Shown here: in pieces, positions 14,675 to 24,900 of the stretch
Position numbering within the stretch: position 1 is the first letter of the stretch
Layout of the letters: each line of letters begins with the position of its first letter
Origin: Ptiloglossa arizonensis
Lineage: Eukaryota; Arthropoda; Insecta; Hymenoptera; Colletidae
Length of the DNA: 64,000 nucleotides
Assembly (NCBI RefSeq): GCF_051014685.1
Contig: NW_027478761.1
Span: forward strand, 434,001 to 498,000
Direction: 5' to 3'
Program-made: the position numbers and the translations under genes
The notes under the pieces: generated by a model
Told to the model about the DNA's origin: nothing
Seen by the model: the letters and a program-made list of their open reading frames with translations, nothing else
Database searches by the model: none

Positions 14675-15050
14675 ACCGTACGCGCGACCACCCTGAGAGG
14701 CATCGAGTTCGGTGATGTACGAGTAAACATTGCATGCCACCTCCAGCGGACTCTTGCAAAATTGGCTATTGGCTAAGCCTAGACGAAAAATACGCCCTCC
14801 GCGCCTAGCCAGCGACAGCGTCTACGAATCACCGACGAGCACGGGCCCAGCCGAGCCTTCCTCGGCGCAAATGACCTTAGGCAGGTCAGTCACAACTGAT
14901 TGTCTTAACATCAAGCTGCAGCGCCGCACTAGACTTTACAACTCTAAGGTTCGGCCTGTGCCCGTCAGTCGTGATTCAAACATCTCAAATAGGCTGCACT
15001 CCGTTAACTTCGAAGTGCGGCCACGAAGAGCGAAACGACGCTCAACATTT

Positions 15051-15068
15051 TGGTCCTTCGAGCCGGAT
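15051..15068 (+). other. Primer-binding site, tRNA-Tyr type
   Basis: TGGTCCTTCGAGCCGGAT starts three bases after the 5' LTR. It is complementary over 18 bases to the 3' end of animal tRNA-Tyr including the added CCA. This sets the plus strand as the coding strand of the element. The tRNA match is from my knowledge of tRNA-Tyr, not a search. Confidence 0.85.
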
Positions 15069-15890
15069 CCAGCACCAGGGTCGACGAAAGGTCGACGCCA
15101 GGATCCAACAGCATATAGCAACAGGGTCGACGCAAGGTCGACGCCAGGATACAACAGGGTCGACGCCAGTTCGACGCCAGGATCCAGCACCAGGGTCGAC
15201 GAAAGGTCGACGCCAGGATCCAACAGCATATAACAACCGGGTCGACGCAAGGTCGACGCCAGGATACAGCAGGGTCGACGCAAGGTCGACGCCAGGATCC
15301 AGCAACAGGGTCGACGCCAGGTCGACGCCAGGATCCAGCACCAGGGTCGACGCAAGGTCGACGCCAGGATACAGCAGGGTCGACGCAAGGTCGACGCCAG
15401 GATACAGCAGGGTCGACGCAAGGTCGACGCCAGGATACAGCAGGGTCGACGCAAGGTCGACGCAAGGTCGACGCCAGGATCCAGCAACAGGGTCGACGCC
15501 AGGTCGACGCCAGGATCCAGCACCAGGGTCGACGCAAGGTCGACGCCAGGATACAGCAGGGTCGACGCAAGGTCGACGCCAGGATACAGCAGGGTCGACG
15601 CAAGGTCGACGCCAGGATACAGCAGGGTCGACGCAAGGTCGACGCCAGGATACAGCAGGGTCGACGCAAGGTCGACGCCAGGATACAGCAGGGTCGACGC
15701 AAGGTCGACGCCAGGATCCAGCAACAGGGTCGACGCCAGGATCCAGCACCAGGGTCGACGCAAGGTCGACGCCAGGGTACAACAGGGTCGACGCAAGGTC
15801 GACGCCAGGATCCAGCATCAGGGTCGACGCAAGGTCGACGCCAGGATCCAGCATCAGGGTCAACGCAAGGTCGACGCCAGGATCGAACGA
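15065..15890 (+). repeat. Leader minisatellite of about 33-45-bp units with paired GTCGAC
   Basis: About two dozen tandem units. The commonest is 33 bp with two GTCGAC (SalI) sites, GGTCGACGC motifs and an AGGATACAGC spacer; others carry AGGATCCAGC or a longer insert. Thirty-three is a multiple of three and the unit has no stop in several frames, so long repetitive frames appear on both strands. I do not regard them as genes: they are pure repeats and one also runs through LTR sequence. The first unit begins at the edge of the primer-binding site, sharing GGATCCAGC with it. The rest of the leader (15891-16031) shows nothing recognisable. Confidence 0.9.
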
Positions 15891-16031
15891 CATACAGCAC
15901 CAGCAGTTAACGCTGAGCATCCATCGCCGGTGGGGTCGCAGAAGGTCGTGAGTAGGATATTTTGTTAAAGTGTCGCCGCACCCGACAATTCCATCCCTCT
16001 ATCCACTCGATAAGACTACTCGCGACGAATA

Positions 16032-19000
16032 ATGGCATACGAGAGCAACGTAGCCGAGACGCGTGGTTTTGTACGAAGGCGCGGCGCGATCAAAGCAAAA
16101 TTGACAGTGTTCGAACGGTTCCTCGAGTCGTGCGAACAGGCGGGTAACATAGACATTGCGACAGTGCAATACAGGGTTGCGCAATTAGAAAAGGAGTTTG
16201 AGCCCTTTGAAGAGATTCAAGGGGGCCTAGAAATGGTCTGTTCGGACGAGGAGTTTGAGCAGCGTATAGAGGAACGTATGGAAATAGAGGGCTGCTACCA
16301 CGATAGCGTATGGAGAGCGAGGGCGCTCATAAGCGCGAAGGGCAGGCAGGGTGCAGCAAGGTCGGCGAAAATTGCGCGGGTTAGGTCAAATACGATCGGA
16401 CCGACCGGCATAGTAAGCGACGGGCAATCTCGGCAACCAATCGCGAACGCGAACAGGGTCCTAGTTTCACAGTCGCCTACCTCCTTGAGCGCCGAAGCGC
16501 AAATAAAACTGCCGACGGTACCATTGCCCAAATTCGGGGGTTCGTGTGCGGCCTGGCCCGGTAATTGCGACGCGTTCAGAGCCGCCGTGCATGAAAATGC
16601 CGCGTTTCGCGATGCGCAGAAACCAGTCGATTTAAAATCGTGTCTAACCGGTAGGGCCGCCGAGAAAATGGAATCGTTAGAGACCACCGCGGTTATGCAT
16701 GTGTTGGATAGCAGGGGACAGCCGCGACCGGTTCGCGTATTGCTAGACTCGGGTTCGCAGTCGCATTTTCTAACGGAAGCGGTAGCGAAGAAATCGGGTT
16801 TAGTGCGTCGGAGGATTGAGGTACCGGTGGTAGGGATCAACCAGACCAGCACAGGGGTAACAGGTTCGACCACGGCCAGAATACAATCGCGCGTCAGCGG
16901 GTTTCAGGCGGATATAAATTGCTTGATAATACCGCGTATTACGGAAAAGCTACCATCGCGGGTAATAGGGAGAACCGCGATAAAGATTCCTGGCAGCATA
17001 GCACTCGCGGATCCGAACTTCAACACTCCATCGGAGACAGAGGGGTTGATCGGTGCGGAGTGGGTTTTGCGGCTTTTATGTGTGGGGCAAATCTCCCTCG
17101 AGAGCGGGGCGGTCACGCTGCAAAAGGCAAAATTCGGTTCGGTCTTAGGAGGTAAGCTGCGGGGTAGTGTGGCAGCAGGTAGCAGCCGTTGCAATTTGGC
17201 GCGCGAGGCGCTACAGCAACCGTTGGGGAAAATCTGGGAACCGAAGGAAACACCGGAAAAAGCGCCGGTGTCGGCCGAGGAGCGGGCATGCGGAGCCCAT
17301 TGTCTGAGTAATGCACGCGGAAAGAGGAGACAGGTAGAACAGGTACCTAGCTTTCAAGACGTTGAAGAGTCGATGACAACGTTCAGCGGGGATGACAAAG
17401 TCGTGTTGTATGGAGCCAGAAGAAATCGAGAGCTGAAGAAGAAATTCATAATCTACGAGGAAATTAAGAACAGCATTGGTAAGAAGACGAAGCGCATGAG
17501 GGACAAAGTGCAGAAACCAGTGCGTGTTGTAAATGCGGAGACGAAGCGCATGGAAGATGAGATGCAGAGACCACGGCGTGTTGTAAATGCGGGGACGAAG
17601 CGCATGGAAGATGAGATGCAGAGACCAGTGCGTGTTGTAAATGTGGAGACGGAGCGCATGGAAGATGAGCTGCAGAGACCAGTGCACGTTGTAAATGCGG
17701 GGACGAAGCGCATGGAAGATGAGATGCAGAGACCAGTGCGTGTTGTAAATGCGGAGACGGAGCGCATGGAAGATGAGCTGCAGAGACCAGTGCGTGTTGT
17801 AAATGCGGAGACGAAGCGCATGGAAGATGAGCTGCAGAGACCAGTGCGTGTTGTAAATGCGGAGACGAAGCGCAGGGAAGGTGAGCTGCAGAGACCAGTG
17901 CGTGTTGTAAATGCGGGGACGAATCGCATGGAAGATGAGCTGCAGAGACCAGTGCGTGTTGTAAATGCGGAGACGAAGCGCATGGAAGATGAGCTGCAGA
18001 GACCAGTGCGTGTTGTAAATGCGGAGACGAAGCGCATGGAAGATGAGATGCAGAGACCAGGGCGTGTTGTAAATGCGGAGACGAAACGCATGGAAGATGA
18101 GATGCAGAGGCCAGTGCGTGTTGTAAATGCGGAGACGAAGCGGTGTTTTAGTTGTGGATTGCCAAATCAGGTGAGCGCGAATTGTCCAATGAAGGGCAAG
18201 GGGGTAAAATGTATTAAGTGCAACGAGCACGGGCACGTTGCGTCGGAGTGCCCACGAAAGCCGAACATGGAAAGGAAAGTCCATAGTGTTGCGCAATTCC
18301 CTCCAGGACAGCATCATGAGGAGGTCAAGGTATATATCGCGCTATTCGTGTGCTTTGCCACCAAGGCAGCGCACATAGGGATAGCGAGCGACCTAGCGGC
18401 TCAGGCGTTCCTAGCGGCGCTCCGCAGGTTCTTTTCCCGTAGAGGACGCTTAGGGAAAAAATACTGGGACAATGGGAGGAATTTCGTAGGTGTGAGGCGC
18501 GAGGTCAAAGAGTTGTTCGCGTTTATAGGATCTCAGGCGCGTAACGAAGCAATAGCAGTCGAGTTGGCGGGAGAGAATATCAACCGGGATCTAATGCCTC
18601 CGAGAGCCCCGCACTTTGGCGGCCTATGGGGGGCGGCCACGCGGGCCACAAGGCACCATCTCGTGCGGGTGATCGGCGAAGCTTTGCTGTTTTATGAGGC
18701 GTTGTTGACGTACGTCATTCAGATCGGAGCGATCCTGAACTCCCGACCTATCACAGCCCTATCTCCCGATCCAAATGGCCTGCAGGCGTTGACCCCCGCC
18801 CATTTCCTTATCGGTGGCACTTTGACAAGTATACCGGAGTATGACTATTCTGAGATTCCACTAGAGCGACTGTCGTCCTGGGCGCACAGCCAGCAGATGC
18901 GTGGACATTTTCGGAATAGGTGGAGCAAGGAGTGTTTGCAGGAGCAGACAATCCGCAAAAGGTGGCACTCGGGAATGGCGCAGAACATCCGTGTAGGAGC

Positions 19001-19172
19001 ACTGGTGATAGTGAGGGAGGACCACACGCCACCCCTGATCTGGCCCTTAGGGAGGTTTATCGCCATACACCCCGGTGAGGATGGGGTTGCAAGAGTGGTG
19101 ACCGCCAGGACTGCGTACGGCGAATACAAGCGCTGCGCGAAGCGCATCGCCCCGCTTCCGCTGGACTCTTAA
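16032..19172 (+). CDS. Chimeric Gag-protease-integrase polyprotein of a BEL/Pao element, lacking reverse transcriptase
   Basis: A single frame of 1046 codons starting at the first good ATG after the leader. Residues about 1-218 resemble a BEL/Pao Gag with the DUF1759 stretch (LPKFGG near 165, LKSCLTG near 201). Residues about 220-375 form the BEL/Pao aspartic protease (DUF1758), active site LLDSGS with Asp239 and LIGAEWVLRLL near 339. Residues 486-701 are 12 repeats of 18 residues. Zinc knuckles follow: the first has Gln713 where His is expected; the second (Cys727, Cys730, His735, Cys740) is canonical CX2CX4HX4C. From about 766 the sequence is the distal BEL/Pao integrase with Asp813 in WDNGRNF, and HFGGLWGA where GLWEA is expected (Gly867 for catalytic Glu). 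It ends with a DUF5641-like tail. Reverse transcriptase, RNase H and the proximal integrase are absent. The product could at most act as a structural or proteolytic protein; whether it is expressed is unknown. Confidence 0.85.
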   Translation: MAYESNVAETRGFVRRRGAIKAKLTVFERFLESCEQAGNIDIATVQYRVAQLEKEFEPFEEIQGGLEMVCSDEEFEQRIEERMEIEGCYHDSVWRARALISAKGRQGAARSAKIARVRSNTIGPTGIVSDGQSRQPIANANRVLVSQSPTSLSAEAQIKLPTVPLPKFGGSCAAWPGNCDAFRAAVHENAAFRDAQKPVDLKSCLTGRAAEKMESLETTAVMHVLDSRGQPRPVRVLLDSGSQSHFLTEAVAKKSGLVRRRIEVPVVGINQTSTGVTGSTTARIQSRVSGFQADINCLIIPRITEKLPSRVIGRTAIKIPGSIALADPNFNTPSETEGLIGAEWVLRLLCVGQISLESGAVTLQKAKFGSVLGGKLRGSVAAGSSRCNLAREALQQPLGKIWEPKETPEKAPVSAEERACGAHCLSNARGKRRQVEQVPSFQDVEESMTTFSGDDKVVLYGARRNRELKKKFIIYEEIKNSIGKKTKRMRDKVQKPVRVVNAETKRMEDEMQRPRRVVNAGTKRMEDEMQRPVRVVNVETERMEDELQRPVHVVNAGTKRMEDEMQRPVRVVNAETERMEDELQRPVRVVNAETKRMEDELQRPVRVVNAETKRREGELQRPVRVVNAGTNRMEDELQRPVRVVNAETKRMEDELQRPVRVVNAETKRMEDEMQRPGRVVNAETKRMEDEMQRPVRVVNAETKRCFSCGLPNQVSANCPMKGKGVKCIKCNEHGHVASECPRKPNMERKVHSVAQFPPGQHHEEVKVYIALFVCFATKAAHIGIASDLAAQAFLAALRRFFSRRGRLGKKYWDNGRNFVGVRREVKELFAFIGSQARNEAIAVELAGENINRDLMPPRAPHFGGLWGAATRATRHHLVRVIGEALLFYEALLTYVIQIGAILNSRPITALSPDPNGLQALTPAHFLIGGTLTSIPEYDYSEIPLERLSSWAHSQQMRGHFRNRWSKECLQEQTIRKRWHSGMAQNIRVGALVIVREDHTPPLIWPLGRFIAIHPGEDGVARVVTARTAYGEYKRCAKRIAPLPLDS
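17361..18329 (+). other. Segment of different Gag character inside the BEL/Pao frame
   Basis: Between the protease and the integrase remnant lie a TTFSGDDK string, a Lys-rich stretch, the 18-residue repeats and a CCHC pair. In BEL/Pao elements the knuckles precede the protease. Here they follow it and are of the compact CX2CX4HX4C type seen in Ty3/gypsy-like Gags, where an FSGDD string is also common. I infer capture from another retroelement or an internal rearrangement. The limits are approximate. Confidence 0.5.
17487..18134 (+). repeat. Twelve in-frame 54-bp tandem repeats in the retrotransposon frame
   Basis: The unit encodes 18 residues, consensus TKRMEDEMQRPVRVVNAE. The first copy is the most divergent and the others differ by one to a few residues (Met/Leu at position 8, Lys/Glu at 2, Glu/Gly at 18). 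The segment is charged and probably helical or disordered; it ends directly at the first zinc-knuckle Cys. The minus strand is also open across it, giving a spurious reverse frame. Confidence 0.95.
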
Positions 19173-19289
19173 TGAACGGAGCGATATTGTATTAGATTAG
19201 TATTATAGGATTAGGCTAGGTAAAATTGTAAGCAATTAGTAAGGCCAATAGTCCTCAGGTAGAATAATAACTGTTGAACCAAATGGTTC
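19173..19289 (+). other. 3' untranslated region of the retrotransposon
   Basis: AT-rich non-coding sequence between the stop codon and the polypurine tract. It includes a 7-bp inverted repeat (TTGAACC and GGTTCAA, loop AAAT, 19274-19291) that abuts the purine run. I see no coding potential. Confidence 0.7.
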
Positions 19290-19300
19290 AAGGGGGGCGG
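19290..19300 (+). other. Polypurine tract
   Basis: AAGGGGGGCGG, purine except for one C, lies two bases (TA) before the first TG of the 3' LTR, the position expected for second-strand priming. It is preceded by a small hairpin. Confidence 0.8.
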
Positions 19301-19302
19301 TA

Positions 19303-19791
19303 TGTTGCGTCGCAAGTGGCCAAGGGTACGTTGGAAGTGGCCGTCATAAATAAGGCCCTCGGGTCGAGCATTTGGCGACCGGGCGCCTGCCGATTTCCGG
19401 CAGGCGCCGCCATAAAAGACCGTACGCGCGACCACCCTGAGAGGCATCGAGTTCGGTGATGTACGAGTAAACATTGCATGCCACCTCCAGCGGACTCTTG
19501 CAAAATTGGCTATTGGCTAAGCCTAGACGAAAAATACGCCCTCCGCGCCTAGCCAGCGACAGCGTCTACGAATCACCGACGAGCACGGGCCCAGCCGAGC
19601 CTTCCTCGGCGCAAATGACCTTAGGCAGGTCAGTCACAACTGATTGTCTTAACATCAAGCTGCAGCGCCGCACTAGACTTTACAACTCTAAGGTTCGGCC
19701 TGTGCCCGTCAGTCGTGATTCAAACATCTCAAATAGGCTGCACTCCGTTAACTTCGAAGTGCGGCCACGAAGAGCGAAACGACGCTCAACA
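19303..19791 (+). repeat. 3' LTR (489 bp)
   Basis: Same length and, on reading, same sequence as 14559-15047 at an offset of 4744 bp, including the 11-bp-stem hairpin (19382-19408). Because the two LTRs are copied from one template at integration, identity implies a very recent insertion or later gene conversion. It ends CA and is followed by the TTATA duplication. Confidence 0.95.
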
Positions 19792-19796
19792 TTATA
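19792..19796 (+). repeat. Target site duplication of the LTR retrotransposon (right)
   Basis: TTATA, matching 14554-14558. The satellite phase continues without a break once the element is removed. Confidence 0.85.
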
Positions 19797-20442
19797 CGTT
19801 ATACGTTATACGTTGTACGTTATACGTTATACGTTATACGTTATACGTTAGACGTTGTACGTTATACGTTATACGTTATACGTTATACGCTATACGTTAT
19901 ACGTTATACGTTATACGTTATACGTTATACGTTATACGTTATACGTTATTCGTTATACGTTATACGTTATACGTTATACGTTATACGTTATACGTTATAC
20001 GTTATACGTTATACGTTATACGTTATACGTTATACGTTATACGTTATACGTTATACGTTATACGTTATACGTTATACGTTATACGTTATACGTTATGCGT
20101 TATACGTTATACGTTATACGATATACGTTATACGTTATACGTTATACGTGATACGTTATACGTTATACGTTATTCGTTATACGTTATACGTTATACGTCA
20201 TACGTTATACGTTATACGTTATACGTTATACGTTATACGTTATACGTTATACGTTATACGTTATAGGTTGTACGTTATACGTTATACGTTATACGTTACA
20301 CGTTATGCGTTATACGTTATACGTTATACGTTATACGTTATACGTTATACGTTATACGTTATACGTTATACGTTATACGTTATACGTTATACGTTATACG
20401 TTATACGTTATACGTTATACGTTATACGTTGTACGTTATACG

Positions 20443-21534
20443 TACGTTGTACGTTATACGTTGTACGTTATACGTTATACGTTATACGTTATACGCTAGA
20501 CGTGTACGTTATACGTTATACGTTATACGTTATACGTTATACGTATACGTTATACGTTATACGTTATACGTTTATACGTTATACGATATACGTTATTCGT
20601 TATACGTTATACGTTATACGTTATACGTTATGCGTTATAGGATATACGTTATACGTTATGCGTTGTACGTTATACGTTGTACGTTATCGTTATACGTTAT
20701 ACGTTATACGTTATACGTTATACGTTATACGTTAGACGTTATACGTTATACGTTATACGTTATACGTTATACGTTATACGTTGAACGTTATACGTTCTAC
20801 GTTATACGTTATACGTTAAACGTTGTACGTTATACGTTATACGTCTACGTTATACGTTATACGTTATACGTTGTACGTTATACGTTCTACGTTATACGTT
20901 ATACGTTATACGTTATACGTTATACGTTATACGTTATACGTTATACGTTATACGTTATACGTTATACGTTATACGTTATACGTTATACGTTATACGTTAT
21001 ACGTTATGCGTCATACGTTATACGTTATACGTTATACGTTATACGTTATACGTTATACGTTACACGTTATAGGTTGTACGTTATACGTTATACGTTATAC
21101 GTTACACGTTATGCGTTATACGTTATACGCTATACGTTATACGTTATATGTTATACGTTATACGTTATACGTTATACGTTATACGTTAGACGTTATACGT
21201 TATACGTTATACGTTATACGTTATACGTTATACGTTATACGTTATACGTTATACGTTATACGTTATACGTTATACGTTATGCGTTATAGAATATACGTTA
21301 TACGTTGTACGTTATACGTTATACGTTATACGTTATGCGTTATAGAATATACGTTATACGTTATACGTTATACGTTATACGTTATACGTTATACGTTATA
21401 CGTTATACGTTATACGTTATACGTTATACGTTATACGTTATACGTTATACGTTGTACGTTGTACGTTATACGTTATACGTTATACGTTATACGTTATACG
21501 TTATACGTTATACGTTATACGTTATACGTGTACG
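20443..21534 (+). repeat. Patch of phase-breaking monomers in the satellite
   Basis: Monomers of abnormal length occur at 20443-20446 (4 bp), 20503-20508, 20544-20549, 20684-20689, 20844-20849 and 21529-21534 (6 bp each), and 20571-20578 (8 bp). The net change is -7, so the phase is restored overall. The paralogue of the last site, near 28.05 kb, has the full 7-bp monomer, so at least that event is a deletion in this copy. Confidence 0.85.
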
Positions 21535-21898
21535 TTGTACGTTATACGTTATACGTTATACGTTATACGTTATACGTTATACGTAATATGTAATACGTCA
21601 TACGTTATACGTTATACGTTATACGTTACACGTTATAGGTTGTACGTTATACGTTATACGTTATACGTTACACGTTATGCGTTATACGTTATACGTCATA
21701 CGTTATACGTTATATGTTATACGTTATACGTTATACGTTATACGTTATACGTTATACGTTATACGTTATACGTTATACGTTATACGTTATACGTTATACG
21801 TTATACGTAATATGTAATACGTCATACGTTATACGTTATACGTTATACGTTATACGTTATACGTTATACGTTATACGTTATACGGTATACGTTATACG

Positions 21899-21940
21899 TT
21901 ATACATTGTACATTATACGTTATACGTTATACTTCATACG
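21899..21940 (+). repeat. Satellite module TTATACA-TTGTACA ... TTATACT-TCATACG
   Basis: First occurrence of a six-monomer module with two CpG-lacking monomers at its start and TTATACT then TCATACG at its end. I find about 18 occurrences, all to the right of 21.8 kb, for example near 27.3, 28.4, 33.0, 39.3, 44.2, 47.8, 50.1, 54.3, 60.4 and 61.5 kb. In many copies the second monomer is TTATACA. It separates the right part of the array from the left 14.5 kb. Confidence 0.8.
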
Positions 21941-24900
21941 TTATACGTTATACGTTATACGTTATACGTTATACGTTATACGTTATACGTTATACGTTAT
22001 ACGTTATACGTTATACGTTATACGTTATACGTTATACGTTATACGTTATACGTTAGACGCTATACGTTATACGTTACACGTTATACGTTATACGTTATAC
22101 GTTATACGTTATACGTTGTACGTTATACGTTCTACGTTATACGTTATACGTTAAACGTTGTACGTTATACGTTATACGTCATACGTTATACGTTATACGT
22201 TATATGTTATACGTTCTACGTTATACGTTATACGTTATGCGTTATACGTTATACGTTATACGTTATACGTTATACGTTATACGTTATACGTTATACGTTA
22301 TACGCTATACGTTATACGTAATACGTAATACGTCATACGTTTTACGTTAATCGTTATACGTTATACGTTATACGCTATACGTTATACGTTATACGTTATA
22401 CGTTAGACGCTATACGTTATACGTTATACGTTATACGTTATACGTTATACGTTATACGTTGTTCGTTATACGTTCTACGTTATACGTTATACGTTAAACG
22501 CTGTACGTTATACGTTATACGTCATACGTTATACGTTACACGTTATATGTTATACGTTCTACGTTATACATTATACGTTAAACGCTGTACGTTATACGTT
22601 ATACGTTTTACGTTATACGTTATACGTTATACGTTATACGTTATACGTCATACGTTATACGTTATACGTTATATGTTATACGTTATACGTAATACGTTAT
22701 AGGTTATACGTTATACGTTATACGTTATACGTTATATGTTATACGCTCTACGTTATACGTTATACGTTATACGTTATACGTTATACGTTATACGTTATAC
22801 GTTATACGTTATACGTTATACGTTATGCGTTATAGGATATACGTTATACGTTATGCGTTGTACGTTATACGTTGTACGTTATACGTTATACGTTATACGT
22901 TATACGTTATACGTTATACGTTATACGTTAGACGCTATACGTTATACGTTATACGTTATATGTTATACGTTCTACGTTATACGTTATACGTTATGCGTTA
23001 TACGTTATACGTTATACGTTATACGTTATACGTTATACGTTATACGTTATACGTTATACGCTATACGTTATACGTAATACGTAATACGTCATACGTTTTA
23101 CGTTAATCGTTATACGTTATACGTTATACGCTATACGTTATACGTTATACGTTATACGTTAGACGCTATACGTTATACGTTATACGTTATACGTTATACG
23201 TTATACGTTATACGTTGTTCGTTATACGTTATACGTTATACGTTATACGTTATACGTTATACGTTATACGTTATACGTTATACGTTATACGTTATACGTT
23301 ATACGTTATACGTTATACGTTATACGTTATACGTTATACGTTATACGTTATACGTTATACGTTATACGTTATACGTTATACGTTATACGTTATACGTTAT
23401 ACGTTATACGTTATACGTTATACGTAATACGTTATACGTTATACGTTATACGTTGTACGTTATACGTTATACGTTATGCGTTATGCGTTATACGTTATAC
23501 GTTATACGTTATACGTTATACGTTATACGTTATACGTTATACGTAATACGTTATACGTTATACGTTATACGTTGTACGTTATACGTTATACGTTATGCGT
23601 TATGCGTTATACGTTATACGTTATACGTTATACGTTATACGTTATACGTTATACGTTATACGTTATACGTTATACGTTATACGTTATACGTTATACGTTA
23701 TACGTTATACGTTATACGTTATAGGTTGTACGTTATACGTTATACGTTATACGATATACGTTATACGTTATACGTTATACGTTATACGTTATACGTTATA
23801 CGTTAATCGTTATACGTTATACGTTATGCGTTATAGGATATACGTTATACGTTATACGTTGTACGTTATACGTTATACGTTATGCGTTACACGTCATGCG
23901 ATATACGTTATACGTTATTCGTTAATCGTTATACGTTATACGTTAGACGCTATACGTTATACGTTATACGTTATACGTTATGCGTTATACGTTATACGTT
24001 ATACGTTCTACGATATACGTTATACGTTATACGTTATACGTTATACGTTATACGTTATACGTTATACGTTATACGTTCTACGATATACGTTATACGTTAT
24101 ACGTTATACCTTAGACGCTATACGTTATACGTAATATGTAATACGTCATACGTTTTACGTTAATCGTTATACGTTATACGTTATACGCTATACGTTATAC
24201 GTTATACGTTATACGTTAGACGCTATACGTTATACGTTATACGTTTTACGTTGTACGTTATACGTTATACGTTATACGTTGTACGTTATACGTTATACGT
24301 TATACGTTATACGTTATGCGTTACACGTCATGCGATATACGTTATACGTTATTCGTTAATCGTTATACGTTATACGTTAGACGCTATACGTTATACGTTG
24401 TACGTTATACGTTATACGTTATGCGTTATACGTTATACGTTATACGTTATACGTTATACGTTATACGTTATACGTTATACGTTATACGTTATACGTTATA
24501 CGTTATACGTTATAGGTTGTACGTTATACGTTATACGTTATACGATATACGTTATACGTTATACGTTATACGTTATACGTTATACGTTATACGTTATACG
24601 TTATACGTTAATCGTTATACGTTATACGTTATGCGTTATAGGATATACGTTATACGTTATACGTTGTACGTTATACGTTATACGTTATGCGTTACACGTC
24701 ATGCGATATACGTTATACGTTATTCGTTAATCGTTATACGTTATACGTTAGACGCTATACGTTATACGTAATATGTAATACGTCATACGTTTTACGTTAA
24801 TCGTTATACGTTATACGTTATACGCTATACGTTATACGTTATACGTTATACGTTATGCGTTATACGTTATACGTTATACGTTCTACGATATACGTTATAC

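Larger units (their letters stand above)
14559..15047 (+). repeat. 5' LTR (489 bp)
   Basis: Begins TGTTGCGTCGC and ends GCTCAACA. The same 489 bp recur at 19303-19791 and I saw no difference on reading the two. It contains an 11-bp-stem hairpin, TATA-like strings CATAAATAAG (14601-14610) and CATAAAAG (14667-14674), and no AATAAA that I can find. The U3/R/U5 borders cannot be fixed from sequence alone. Short open frames inside it on both strands look fortuitous. Confidence 0.95.
14559..19791 (+). mobile_element. Non-autonomous, chimeric BEL/Pao LTR retrotransposon
   Basis: A 5233-bp element with 489-bp LTRs starting TG and ending CA, a tRNA-Tyr primer-binding site, a polypurine tract and a 5-bp target duplication. 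The internal 4255 bp hold a leader minisatellite and one long frame (16032-19172) with BEL/Pao Gag, protease and integrase remnants. The reverse transcriptase and RNase H are missing; autonomous BEL/Pao elements carry both in one long Gag-Pol. Its GC-rich composition contrasts with the satellite around it. The LTRs appear identical, so insertion was recent, and retrotransposition must have used enzymes of a related intact element. Confidence 0.93.

Noticed and set aside
14936..15951. Four long open frames on both strands in the retrotransposon leader
   Set aside because: The 33-bp minisatellite unit is a multiple of three and lacks stops in several frames. The products are pure repeats and some run through LTR sequence. 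None resembles a known retrotransposon protein.
17211..18317. A 368-codon minus-strand frame (and a second of 212 codons) opposite the polyprotein
   Set aside because: They are shadows of the 54-bp in-frame repeat, antisense to recognisable Gag and zinc-knuckle sequence.
16295..19147. Other minus-strand open frames across the polyprotein
   Set aside because: They lie opposite protease and integrase sequence with clear family motifs on the plus strand and show no motif of their own.
18327..19172. Functional integrase or envelope gene
   Set aside because: Only the distal integrase is present, lacking the first catalytic Asp, with Gly in place of the Glu. No signal peptide or membrane segment suggests an envelope.
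19183..19240. TTAGG-like strings in the retrotransposon 3' region
   Set aside because: Only short, imperfect TTAGG-like words occur within a normal untranslated region; they do not form an array.
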